Below, in pieces: positions 48,115 to 57,979 of a DNA stretch of 64,000 nucleotides. The notes below the pieces were generated by a model, which saw only the letters and a program-made list of their open reading frames with translations, ran no database searches and had not been told where the DNA came from. The stretch lies in contig NC_088295.1 in NCBI RefSeq assembly GCF_032854445.1, positions 56,527,249 through 56,591,248 on the forward strand, written 5' to 3'. The stretch is from Liolophura sinensis. Taxonomy: Eukaryota; Mollusca; Polyplacophora; Chitonida; Chitonidae. Position 1 is the first letter of the stretch, and every line of letters begins with the position of its first letter. Made by a program: the position numbers and the translations under genes.

Positions 48115-48160
48115 TTGTTTATTTGATTGGTGTTTTACGATCACCCGCAGGTCTGCTCTC
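48115..48160 (-). mobile_element. SINE tail fragment (main family)
   Basis: TTGTTTATTTGATTGGTGTT TTACG, then joins CCCGCAGGTCTGC, so most of the body is deleted. Confidence 0.6.
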
Positions 48161-48210
48161 CGTTGATGGATCACTCTTGGGACATCACATAATTATCCAA
48201 ATGTTGTTGA

Positions 48211-48270
48211 TTTGTTCATTTCATTGGTGTTTTACGCCATATTCAAGAATATTTCACTCATACGACCAAC
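48211..48270 (-). mobile_element. SINE 3'-end fragment (main family)
   Basis: TTTCATTGGTGTTTTACGCC, ATATTCAAGAATATTTCACT, CATACGACC. About 60 bp; no head. Confidence 0.7.
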
Positions 48271-48639
48271 TGCGGTTGTGTCATATTCATCTTATTTAAG
48301 AAAACAATGGCTGATGGATGACATTGGTCTATTCCAGTATGTCAGAGAGAACGATATAAAAGTCGGTATGGGAGGGTTTTTTCCCCTTTTTGATTTATGT
48401 ATTTTTTCTTTTTAGAATGGTTATGAAAAGATGTTGCATGTCCTTTTACGGTTCCTTATACACATCTTTCTACAAGTATATATAGGAAGTATGTATTTTA
48501 ATTATTGTATGTAAGCAAAAATTTTTTGCTTGATATTTGTTTACGTCATGTCCTCGGCATACTGTCAGACAGTTTTATTAAGAAAACCATAACGGACACT
48601 TTTGAAAAAAAAAATATTTTTTCTATTACTTTGAAATAA

Positions 48640-48825
48640 TTACCTTTTACAAAATATCGACCTCGTCATGCAGTACGCTTACTACCGTGCAAAATCAGTA
48701 ATAAAGTTTCTAAAATTTTTAAAGCAAGTCGAATTATAAATTCTTCCAACTTTAGAATCATTTATATAAATAGTACAGTTACAAGTCTGATATTTACTAA
48801 AAGATCATAATTTGTGGTATTCCCG
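48640..48825. repeat. Dispersed repeat pair, copy 1
   Basis: Aligns in order with 55575-55745: TTACCTTTTACAAAATA, AATCAGTAATAAAGTTTC, CTAAAATTT, TTTAGAATC, CTGATATTTACTAAAAG, ATAATTTG. Old and diverged. Confidence 0.55.
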
Positions 48826-49215
48826 GTAACTACACAAAAATGTATTAGATAAGCGAATATGTATTTTTTGACAGAAATCTCCGGTATAACCTTTTTAATC
48901 AAACTTTCGTCTATTTTCCGAAAATAACGATATCACATTGGCACTACGAGTAGTGCTGAAACGCCATTGACACGAAAACAACTATGAGAAAATGGATTAA
49001 TGAAGTTTTGCGATAGTCAGTCCATGCACGCATGATCATATAATTTCAAATAATTTCGTACCAGCAGATGAAAGCGCTCTCAAACGAAGAATTAGTATGA
49101 CTTTCTGCATGACATCGATTGTAGACCAGTCCACATATACATATATATTTGGTATACTACAAAAACTGTAGTATGTGTTCGGAAAGATTCTGCGAACGGT
49201 GAGCTCCCCGCCAAC

Positions 49216-49338
49216 ACCCGACTCCTCATGCACAACCCACCATCTTCCTGTATGGTAGCCAGTCACGTAACGCTTACCCCACCCCTCATGCACAACCCAC
49301 CATCTTCCTGCATGGTAACCAGTCACGTAACGCTTACA
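49216..49338. repeat. 60-bp tandem duplication
   Basis: Two units with CCTCATGCACAACCCACCAT, CTTCCTG, ATGGTA, CCAGTCACGTAACGCTTAC at 60-bp spacing. Confidence 0.9.
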
Positions 49339-49590
49339 TGAGAGGGGATGGGGGGTGAGGGGGGAACCTAACATTATATTTAACAATTAGCGCCCAGTCC
49401 GGGAAAACAGGAAATAATACGGATGTGTATGATCTGAAGGGAAATGTCAAGCGGTCGGTGGGGCAAGTCATGAGGGACTGTCTGCTTCACAAGGCTGTCT
49501 GGGACAGATGGTAATTGTTTTTGTATGATGCATCCCAACGGTAAAGTTTGCAGGTATAGGCTTGGGTTAAAATGCATGGATAGCTCTCTT

Positions 49591-49830
49591 AGCAGGGTCC
49601 GCTTGTTCAAAACTGTTCTAAGACTCAGTACTAGAATTAACTTTAAGACAATTGATCAAATTTGTACTTAGCCCAAAAATTATTTGCATAACAATATATA
49701 AAATATGAAGGAAATCTAGTGCTCTTATACTTTGACTTGGACAACTGCATTAGATGTTGAATTTGGCTAAAATTTTGAATTTAAAATATGACTTAATGCC
49801 GGTTGGGCTTTCGAACAACTGGACCCTGCT
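49591..49830. mobile_element. CAGGGYCC-type TIR element (copy d)
   Basis: The left end AGCAGGGTCCGCTTGTTCAA and the complement of the right end (AGCAGGGTCCAGTTGTTCGA) match almost perfectly, and define the family terminus CAGGG. 240 bp, no coding capacity. A CAGGG start recalls hAT transposons (family knowledge), but no 8-bp target duplication was seen. Confidence 0.75.
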
Positions 49831-49923
49831 GTAAATTCACAGACAATTGCTATTAGGTGCGTATAAACAAGATGTGGTAAAAAGCACAACATCGGCTCAG
49901 CTTTTTAATAATCAAATAGACTC

Positions 49924-50074
49924 CAGGGCCCATGTAGTCGTTCACAGCTGTATTAGCATTTAGGCTCGGTATTAATTTTAGTCTGGACTGAAGTGCCATT
50001 AGTTTTGCATTAGGTCAAGACTGGTATTAAGATTTAAGCCTGGTTTAACTTTTAATACACTCTTGCATAACCGT
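49924..50074. mobile_element. CAGGGYCC-type TIR element (copy e, short)
   Basis: Left end CAGGGCCCATGTAGTCGTTC, then GCTGTATTAGCATTTAGGCT. The complement of the right end is ACGGTTATGCAAGAGTGTAT, TAAAAGTTAAACCAGG. About 150 bp, mostly the two TIRs. Confidence 0.6.
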
Positions 50075-50587
50075 ATATATACAACAAAGGTATAAATACC
50101 AAACAAATATATACACCGATATAGTAAATTTTTTTATATGTAAAGCTATAACTTAAAACAGTGTACTTTATTCGATGATGTGCCCATATTGTAAATCCAT
50201 ATATAAATATTTGTATTTGTACAATGATGTTTTAAGATCTACTCTATTTCTCTATGTAAAGTATTTGCAGCACTTTTCTCCGTGATAAAATATTGCAAAA
50301 TATTGTGGGCACATATATTCAAAAGTGGTATATGTGATGTATAACCATACTTAGTTCAGACTTATATATAGTAAAATTTGGGAAAGTTAAGATTAAATTT
50401 ATTGGCTGAATTATCCATTATCTTTAAAGATGGTTTGTAATTACATAGTGTCTTATCGTAGATTGTATACATGAGGTCGAAACTGAGATGTCTTTGAATG
50501 AAATATATACTAAATTGACTAAGTTTCATGGTTTATATAGATACCTTTCAGTATCCTACACTGTTGATCTGGGTGGTCCTTTTTTTA

Positions 50588-50851
50588 ATCACAGAAAAAC
50601 AGACAATCCCAGTCCAGGACAAATTGATAAACCTCAACTATCAGAATGCACATTAAGAGATGAAGTTGCTCACTAAAACTTAAAGTTCTATTTCAAGTGA
50701 CTGCATGTTGATAAAATTGTCGATCTTTTACAGCTGCTCTAATCACAGAAAAACAGACTATCCCAGTCCAGGACAAAGTGATAAACCTCAACTGTCAGAA
50801 TGCATATTAAGAGATGAAGCTGCTTACTAAAATTTAATGTTTAATTTTAAG
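50588..50851. repeat. 154-bp tandem duplication
   Basis: ATCACAGAAAAACAGAC, ATCCCAGTCCAGGACAAA, GATAAACCTCAACT, TAAGAGATGAAG at 50588-50697 and again at 50742-50851, with roughly 10 percent differences. The 62-codon frame at 50488-50676 overlaps the first copy and is not convincing as a gene. Confidence 0.85.
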
Positions 50852-51659
50852 TGTTTATTAGAAAGGTGTTAATAGCTCCTAAAGATCGCAGATCTATAGC
50901 TACCAAGATGCTAGCTGTATCTATGGTCGTCATTTTGAAGAATAAACCAATGTTGTGTGGTTGGCCGCAGTCCACAATTAATTTTCCATCTACTTACCAA
51001 AACTCTGAGCCCCAAAAGCTCCGTGCCTGATAATCCATGCCACCTGAGACGACTTCAGTCAAATTCCTGATTGAGGTTGACGGATGAAATTTTTCACAAA
51101 AGTGACAATCTGCTAACAGGGGTCAGAGGCCGGTAAAACAGAACTTACTAGTATCACTACTTTGCCTAGTGTACTTCCGGCTCTATTTCCTGAAAAACAC
51201 ACAAATTTATAACTCGAATGAGACTTGGAAGCATCTGCTACAAAATGATACATTGAAAAAAACGAAAAGATGCAGCCGAAAGGAGCAAAAAATATGTCAA
51301 AAATGGCAGGGATTACATTAATTCTGGACTGTAGCAAGTTCTCGCGTGAAAGCTGGTACAACAGTTACCTCATGAATTCTGCCTATCACAGTCACTGCTC
51401 TATCCATAAACTTATCAAACAACCATAGTAGACAGTGAAAATAATTTCCATATGCAACCAAAAATTAACATTTATCTCTGTGTCTTCTCAGAATACAACA
51501 TGTCTGTTTACACAACGCATCGTATGAGACAGCAGAAAGGCTTGTTCGTGTAATATTACGTATGAAAGTTAGACATGTGCAAATTATCTGGCAATATGAA
51601 TATAATTATTTTTCAATTAACGGGTTGGTTAAATCATCCTCTTGCCGGAGGTATATCAT

Positions 51660-51750
51660 GTGAGGAAACCATCCTTTGACTGTAAGAAACTATATATAGA
51701 CAGGTCTTATACAAGAGCTGGATTTGAACTCTCAGTCTTGATTATCCGTG
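51660..51750 (-). mobile_element. SINE head fragment (possible)
   Basis: GAGCTGGATTTGAACTCTCA is the complement of a SINE B-box region (GAGTTCAAATCCAGCTC). The tail part is missing. Confidence 0.4.
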
Positions 51751-52172
51751 GTATGGTCCCACAAGTTGTACTGCAGATGTATGAAATGTTATGTAGATCG
51801 TACTGAGTGCACTGTTTTTTTAGGTTTATATGCATGCAGATTGCTGATCTTAACAGACATAATATTTGTGAACGCATGCATATTTTCAATCTCACCAAAG
51901 CATAATGCGACGATGTTAAAACTCGCTAATGAGAATGGTGGTATATGGATTTGATGGACGACTTATTTATGAAGGATTGGCCGGTTACAAAGTTATTAGA
52001 CGCCTGTAAACTTTGACTGCTATATCCATTACCAAAGTGAGCAAATGACTGTAGGCGTGGCCAGACCAAGTCACAGTAATATACCAGTATGTCTCGTTCG
52101 CAAAATGCTCTATGATTGACAAGTGTGTTGTGAAGAAATCCGATACTTGTGGAGACGTACATTGTAGAGACG

Positions 52173-52200
52173 TACACACACACATGCACGCACGCACACT
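52173..52200. repeat. (CA)n/GCAC microsatellite
   Basis: ACACACACACATGCACGCAC GCACAC, upstream of the CDK-inhibitor promoter. Confidence 0.85.
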
Positions 52201-52269
52201 TCGAGCCATGACAAAGCGGAAGGCGTTATGTTAAAGGCGTTACATATATACAGACATTATAATGCAACC

Positions 52270-52277
52270 TGACGTCA
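52270..52277. promoter_or_regulatory. CRE-like palindrome upstream of the CDK inhibitor
   Basis: TGACGTCA, the full palindromic CREB/ATF consensus, 50 bp upstream of the TATA box and about 79 bp upstream of the predicted start site. Position and perfection make a regulatory role plausible; binding is not shown. Confidence 0.5.
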
Positions 52278-52319
52278 TCGTGATTGACAACAAGGGGCGT
52301 CTTCATATCGGAGTTCAAA

Positions 52320-52352
52320 TATATAAGTCATCGCTCTCTCGGCTCTTCATTC
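52320..52352 (+). promoter_or_regulatory. Core promoter of the CDK inhibitor: TATA box and initiator
   Basis: TATATAAG at 52320-52327, followed at the expected distance by an initiator-type TTCATTC with +1 predicted at A52349 (29 nt from the start of the TATA box). This gives a 45-nt 5' UTR to the ATG at 52394. The CT-rich stretch between them is typical of a core promoter. Confidence 0.6.
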
Positions 52353-52393
52353 ATTCAGCTGTCAACAGAGAGGTGTGTTAGATAGCTGACAGA

Positions 52394-52756
52394 ATGTTCA
52401 GTAGCGCTCGTAGGTGTCTGTGGCCGGTTGACCACGACGACTTAGCGGCTACTCTGCAAAAAGAGTTGCGGGAAATGGAAATGGAGGCAAAGACTTCTCT
52501 CGGTCGCTACGAGTGGACTCCCGTTCCTGGAATCGAAGTGGCGGAGTTTTACCGTGAAAAAGTAGTCAGAAACATACCTACTGTACCTCTCCGCGATACC
52601 CCTGTCGCCCCGGTACTGGCACAGGGTTCAGAGGCGACGCCCGTTCGCCCCGGGGACGAGCCGAAGGAAACACAACCGCATCGTCACTTGCCTAGAAAAG
52701 ATAATGATGAGCCTGTGGTTAGAACACCATCAAAACGTACAGGGTATGATACATGA
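52394..52756 (+). CDS. Cip/Kip family cyclin-dependent kinase inhibitor (p21/p27/dacapo-like) with shortened CDI domain
   Basis: 120 residues; ATG 52394 has A at -3 and is the first ATG after the predicted start site. The family binds and inhibits cyclin-CDK complexes in the nucleus and arrests the cell cycle (established). Visible features: cyclin-docking R-C-L-W at 7-10 (p27 R-N-L-F-G; the Gly is missing); PVDHDDL at 11-17 against p27 PVDHEEL; an amphipathic linker helix about 15-33; RYEW at 38-41 (p27 KYEW, Y74); AEFY at 50-53, with Y53 at the place of p27 Y88, which enters the CDK ATP site. Between M28 and Y39 the protein is 11 residues shorter than p27 and lacks the W-N-F-D-F strand. The second half is Pro-rich and likely disordered, with four T-P sites, a bipartite basic signal (R101-K102 ... 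K114-R115) and T111-P-S-K, a CDK-type site like p27 T187. An alternative donor (GTATGA at 52744) could extend it through splicing. Confidence 0.88.
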   Translation: MFSSARRCLWPVDHDDLAATLQKELREMEMEAKTSLGRYEWTPVPGIEVAEFYREKVVRNIPTVPLRDTPVAPVLAQGSEATPVRPGDEPKETQPHRHLPRKDNDEPVVRTPSKRTGYDT

Positions 52757-54284
52757 GCAAGGTGTCAGCCGTTCCAACGTACTGCAAGTGTGGACAGTGG
52801 GAGATTTGCACACTACTACTGTCATTTTGTTTGTTGGGTTGTGTGGAAGGTTTGTTTTTCCGTTTTGCCCGATTAAGGCCTGGGGCTTTGATCTCGTGTT
52901 ACAAAATAGAGTGAACTAAAGCACAAGTGATGTGCACACGGAATCTCAAGGAAAGTCATCATGATAGTTATTTATTCATGAGAACAGTTATAACGTCTCA
53001 TGTATTTATTGTGATGAGACTGGTGTTTATGGCTGTGTAAATACGGGCCTTATATGCGTTTTCTCCCAACGGAACTTAAATGAAACTTATGAACGAATTC
53101 ACATTCACACATTCATCAGATTGAATTGAGGGGTGTGGCGTTGAAAGGTCACCAGGAAAGTTAGTGAGACTCTCATAACATGGACCAAAGAGTTAAGTTA
53201 AACGATGAGGAGACCTGCGTGATTTCGGTTAGGAGAGCAATGGCGGGGATTTACCATTATCGCTCACAAACGCGTGATACACTCTGAAAAATCTGGACTC
53301 ACTACCCTGTCCCATTGAAAGGGTTCGTATGTTGAGCTTCAGGGATGGGACATAGATGGGTGAACATGCACTTGCTCGGTGGATCACTGACCGACCTCTG
53401 CCAAACATTTTGGTACTTCGTTACTAACAAACGCCTTGTCGATGCGCTGTACATCAGCTTCCCACGAGCCATGTATTGTAATACATCATGACAGCATTAC
53501 CATCCTAAATAAGAAACGGGGCGTACAGGCTCAGGGACGGATTGACCGCGTCCTGCAACATTCGCAAATTTGTGGAGTCTGTGTTATATGGCAAGACAGT
53601 GTTCGGGTCAAAAGCTGTTTGATAGTTATTTGAAGTATGTATTGTGAAAGGAATTTTATCGGAAGAACAGAAATATATTTAAACAAAATTCGCGTTACAG
53701 AGTATAGAGGTAATTCAGTTTCACGTTTTACCGAACCTCGACCTGCAACCTGTTAGGCCTAACCGCCCAGGATCTACCAGTTTGTAACGTCCTGATGTTT
53801 TTCGGTGTTTTTAAGGATAATTTAGCAGAGGTAAGGGCGATTGAGAAATCGACATCAAAGTGATGAAAATGCTTTAATGAATTCCAGAGTGCATTTTTGC
53901 AAAACTTCGTAAACGCGTTTTTCGTTACTTTTCTTGGAAGTAATGTTGTTTCTGGTTTTTCTATTGTGAACAACAACTATTCAATAAAACAAAAAGAAAC
54001 GAGAAAAATGATTTACGAAGTTCTGCTAATTGACTCCAATGTGACTAAGGAACGGGTGATATATTATAAGACAATTAAGCAAAGGATATACAATTGTAAG
54101 CCATCTAATTGTAATCCAGCTTATATAAATGTAATCCAGCTTATATAATTGTAATCCAGCTTATATAGCTGTAATCCATGACTGTCACTGTGCTTATGTG
54201 CAATATGGTAAGGTAATACATGTGTTAAATGTATATGTGAGACGATACTTAACATATTTTATCGTGTCACTTCACGGTAATAAA
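52757..54284 (+). other. Probable 3' UTR of the CDK inhibitor with two candidate poly(A) signals
   Basis: No convincing frame follows the stop. AATAAA hexamers lie at 53983-53988 and 54279-54284. A 20-bp tandem repeat (54111-54178) sits between them. The transcript end cannot be fixed without RNA data. Confidence 0.35.
54111..54178. repeat. 20-bp tandem repeat
   Basis: Three and a half units of TGTAATCCAGCTTATATAAN. Confidence 0.85.
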
Positions 54285-55574
54285 TTTTAATTTCAATTTC
54301 GATTATAAAAATGCATGACAAATGTTTGAGTTAATTTTTCGCTCGAGTTTTGTGCGAATGTTTAATTGCTTCTGCGGGACATCGAATTAACAGTCCAGAT
54401 AGCATACAACAATCATCATTATTAATTGAAGCAATGCTTATTTTGATTTTCTTACGACATTTTATCGGCAATGGTCAAGTTTGAATCAGTCAGTTTTTTA
54501 TATGGAAGTGTGTAATCTATAAGATTGCATGTGCTCTCCTGTTTTCTTTGTTTGTCTTTTAGTGTTTTTCATTTTTGAATCCGTTGATTCGTTGTAAGAT
54601 ATGAAATATACACACGAAGGGTAGCCGGTTTATTAAGAATTGAGCATTCTTGATAAAATGGAATTCGAGGATATATGTACTGCAGATTTTATCATCCCAC
54701 AACCTTTCTTTAGATCTTCCAGCAAAGCTCGGTAAAGTTTCACTGACATAACAAACGACGTGTTTCTCGGTTGCTATGCGCTTAAAAACATGTATTAAAC
54801 TGACACTTTACTTTTTTAACATGCCTCAAAATGATCCACAAATTATAGATGTAGTCCAGTTACAAGAGGTCCATATTACCCTTTTAAACGTGGATATAAC
54901 AGTTATTATTTCATTTAGACCTTCTCAAGTCCGGCGGAAGATAACAGTCATTACATTAGATGTCCATGTCCATGTTTGTACAAATATTAAAAAAAAAAAC
55001 GTAATTAATAGTGACAGTTATTATAATTGCTCATAGAGTTACTTGCTCACAAACTTTATTAGGTATATCACGCTCCCATTAATTGTGGCTGCCACATTGT
55101 CTTTGTGGCAACAGGTGTTAATTACGGGCACGTAATATGGTAATTATGAGAAGATAAGTATTTCTGTCAGGGACATGCTTGATTGTGTTAAGAATGAACT
55201 TGAACAATAACTGAAAATGCTCACAAGCTATATATTACGCTGTGATAACAATGGTGAATTTTTACCGTGAACTATGCTGGTGGTTTGGACGACAGTGCCT
55301 TTCTGACTGCTCTGTCCTGACTAAACATTTACAGCCAATTTGTTTCGAATTAGGACACATTCTGTGTAAACACCAAAGCATTTTTTCTATTGTTTTCTGA
55401 ATTTCACTAAAATTAAAGGTTAAGCATTTTAAATATTTGCATTTAGTTAAAATTTGAAAGAAAGTCGACGAAACTAAAAGATCTCATCTGAAAGAGGCTA
55501 TATCACAGGTTTTTGACACAAAAATTTCTAAGGGTAAATCCAGTCAAATTTCTGCTAGTTTTCTAGGACAGCTC

Positions 55575-55745
55575 AGTTAATTACTTTTAACAAAATACCA
55601 GCCTTTTCTGTGCACGTTCTAAATCGGTAACAATGTTCCTAAAATTTATAAGACGGTCTGCATTATAACTTTGTCATTCATTAGAATCGCTTTAACACTG
55701 TATTGCAGATACCAGTTTGATATTTAATGAAAGGCAATAATTTGA
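55575..55745. repeat. Dispersed repeat pair, copy 2
   Basis: Partner of 48640-48825; both are followed within a few bases by ATAATTTG, and a SINE fragment begins right at the end of this copy. Confidence 0.55.
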
Positions 55746-55818
55746 TTTATTTATTTATTTATTTGATTGGTGTTTTATGCCGTACTCAAGTATATTTCAC
55801 TTATACGACGACGGCCAG
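55745..55818 (-). mobile_element. SINE 3'-end fragment (main family)
   Basis: (TTTA)n, TTTGATTGGTGTTTTATGCC, GTACTCAAGTATATTTCACT, TATACGACGACGGCCAGCC. Close to family consensus but only about 75 bp. Confidence 0.8.
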
Positions 55819-56448
55819 CCAATTTAAAGTGCTGTAAAAAAAAATGAGTGTATTTAATTCGATGGCAAATCAATACTTTAGTACCCTATTTGACTTTGTC
55901 AAGTATTTTTCCCTGTCGTAAAATACATAAAACTATTGTGTAAAATTTTAAACAGTTTAGTACATGCCCTTTGCAATGACATGCGTCATGCTGAAAAGTC
56001 TACAGTTATCTTGCTCGGATTATTTGGGATTTATCTGAAGTGCATGGCGGAAATTCCACCATACGCGTAAAATAGTGATAACTGACTATAGGGTTCTGTA
56101 CAGCTCTCAGGCACTGCATTCTCAGCTACAGTCTTTGTTCATTAAAACATACTTTATTTGGATTACCTAACAAAAGCAGGCATAATACTTATAATAATGG
56201 GAAGAAAACTATATATTGAACTGACTTAACAGTGGGGCGGAGTGAGGAGGGGAGGGGGTCATAGCTTGACGGCCATCACATAGTACAACAGTCTTTGTTG
56301 TACTCTCTATGCTTTAAATCTTTTATATTTTATACCTGATTATTCCAGGATTCTGCTGGGGGACTGAGCATCCGCGAGACCTAGTCCCTTTACACTGTTT
56401 TAATGTCATTATATATTAAATGTGGCGAGAACACAGCTAATAAATTGC

Positions 56449-56664
56449 CTTGCGCAGCGTAATGACCCAGGATCCTCTCACCAATGCGGTCGCCGTGAGT
56501 TCAAGTCCAGCTCATGCTGGCTTCCTCGTGGGTCGTCGAGGGTCGTGGGTTTACCCCCCGGGCTCTGCCAGGTTTCCTCTCACCATAATGCTGGCCGCCG
56601 TCGTATAAGTGAAATATTCTTAGGTACGGCGAAAAACACCAATCAAATATATAAATAAATAAAT
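56449..56664 (+). mobile_element. SINE (main family), 5'-truncated in the head, with 12-bp target-site duplication
   Basis: Starts CTTGCGCAGCGTAATGACCC, B box GAGTTCAAGTCC, body with one internal deletion near 56528-56545, tail CACCAATCAAATATATAAAT. Flanked by the identical CTAATAAATTGC at 56437-56448 and 56665-56676. The 78-codon frame over it is not a gene. Confidence 0.9.
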
Positions 56665-57547
56665 CTAATAAATTGCAAATAATATCCCTGCATATTTTAT
56701 TAATTCTGTATAGCCTGATCTATATTCTACATATACGACATGATCCCCTATCAAGCGATAGGGGCACTGCTCATATATAACGGTATTATGCTTATTATAT
56801 ACCAGCAATACATAAATATAACTTGTATATGCAAGATATGCAAGTCATGTTCCGTAATAGCCGACTGAGTTTTCCACTCAACAAAGCGCAACGTGTAAAG
56901 TACCCCATGACACAGAGATCAATTAAACGCCTCCCTTTCTTCTAATCAAACTGACTAATGACGCGTGAAGGGCGGGAGGTAATCAAGTCGGCATTCCCAC
57001 GTGGTTAAAACTGAGACTGAGACACCAGTCCTTTTAAAAAAAAATAGAGCTTCCTGCCATACCATGGGAAAAACCAGTGTCTGTATGACTATGTATTCCT
57101 TCGATATCAGAGATACATACGGTCTCTTTTTAAAAAGCGTTTCCTGTCAACGGTGTATGCATGGGGGAATCAGTCGTCGTTATGCGCATGCGTTAAAATG
57201 ACTGTGTGTGTGGTGCGATTTTGAGCTAGTGTTAAACCTTGTGAAAATCTAGGCTACATGTAACTCGAAGTAATGTGTTTTATAAGCTACATGATCATAC
57301 AGCTATTTTGTGTACATCAAAAACCATAAAACAGTTTGCTTACTCAAGCGAAAGTGTATGGTTTGCTCAAATGGAAGGTAAATGACCGCTTGACGAATTT
57401 ACTGATTGCTTAGGTTGATATATGGTTTAATATGCCTCACACGTAGGATTCCTCTAAGAGACAAAATAATAAAAACACACCAGCATCCACCCTAGAAGCA
57501 AAATATAACAAAGTTATTCGTTGTCTGAATATTATTATATTGCTTGA

Positions 57548-57607
57548 ATGTTTGATCTATAATGATTAGCTGTTTGATCTATATTGATTAGCTGTTTGAT
57601 CTATATT
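57548..57607. repeat. 24-bp tandem repeat
   Basis: Two and a half units of TGTTTGATCTATATTGATTA GCTG, next to a T/G-rich run at 57608-57645. Confidence 0.8.
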
Positions 57608-57738
57608 GTTTTTTTGTTGTTTTTTTTTTGTTTTTTGTTTTTTGGGATTGATTTATATTGGTTGTTTCATGCATGTATATTGGTTGGTTATATTTGATCC
57701 ATATATGTGTTGGTTGATTGGTTGACTGATTGATTATT

Positions 57739-57979
57739 TGATCGATATTGGTTGAATGATTGCTCTATATGTTGATCTATGTTGGTTGAATGGTTGCTCT
57801 ATATGTTGATCTATGTTGGTTGAATGGTTGCTCTGTATGTTGATCTATGTTGGTTGAATGGTTGCTCTATATGTTGATCTATGTTGGTTGAATGGTTGCT
57901 CTATATGTTGATCTATGTTGGTTGAATGGTTGCTCTATATGTTGATCTATGTTGGTTGAATGGTTGCTGTATATGTTGA
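57739..57979. repeat. 34-bp minisatellite
   Basis: Seven units of GTTGATCTATGTTGGTTGAA TGGTTGCTCTATAT; the middle ones are almost identical. Confidence 0.95.

Larger units (their letters stand above)
30996..52260. other. Long intergenic region rich in DNA-transposon-like elements
   Basis: Contains SINEs (31268, 34253, 35640, 42876, 48115, 48211, 51660), a duplicated block (35370-36970), a (TA)n tract, two perfect-stem hairpins (39483, 39692), TIR elements (40996, 43726, 44978, 49591, 49924), a 64-bp array (44284-44861), a LINE fossil (46713) and small tandem duplications. I see nothing beyond AT-rich sequence in 31500-34240, 37430-39470, 39730-40990, 41640-42870, 42930-43720, 47340-48110, 48280-48630 and 50080-50580. 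Confidence 0.5.

Noticed and set aside
51113-51361. 82-codon minus frame with aromatic-rich segment
   Set aside because: Hydrophobic stretch is short and irregular; no family or conserved features.
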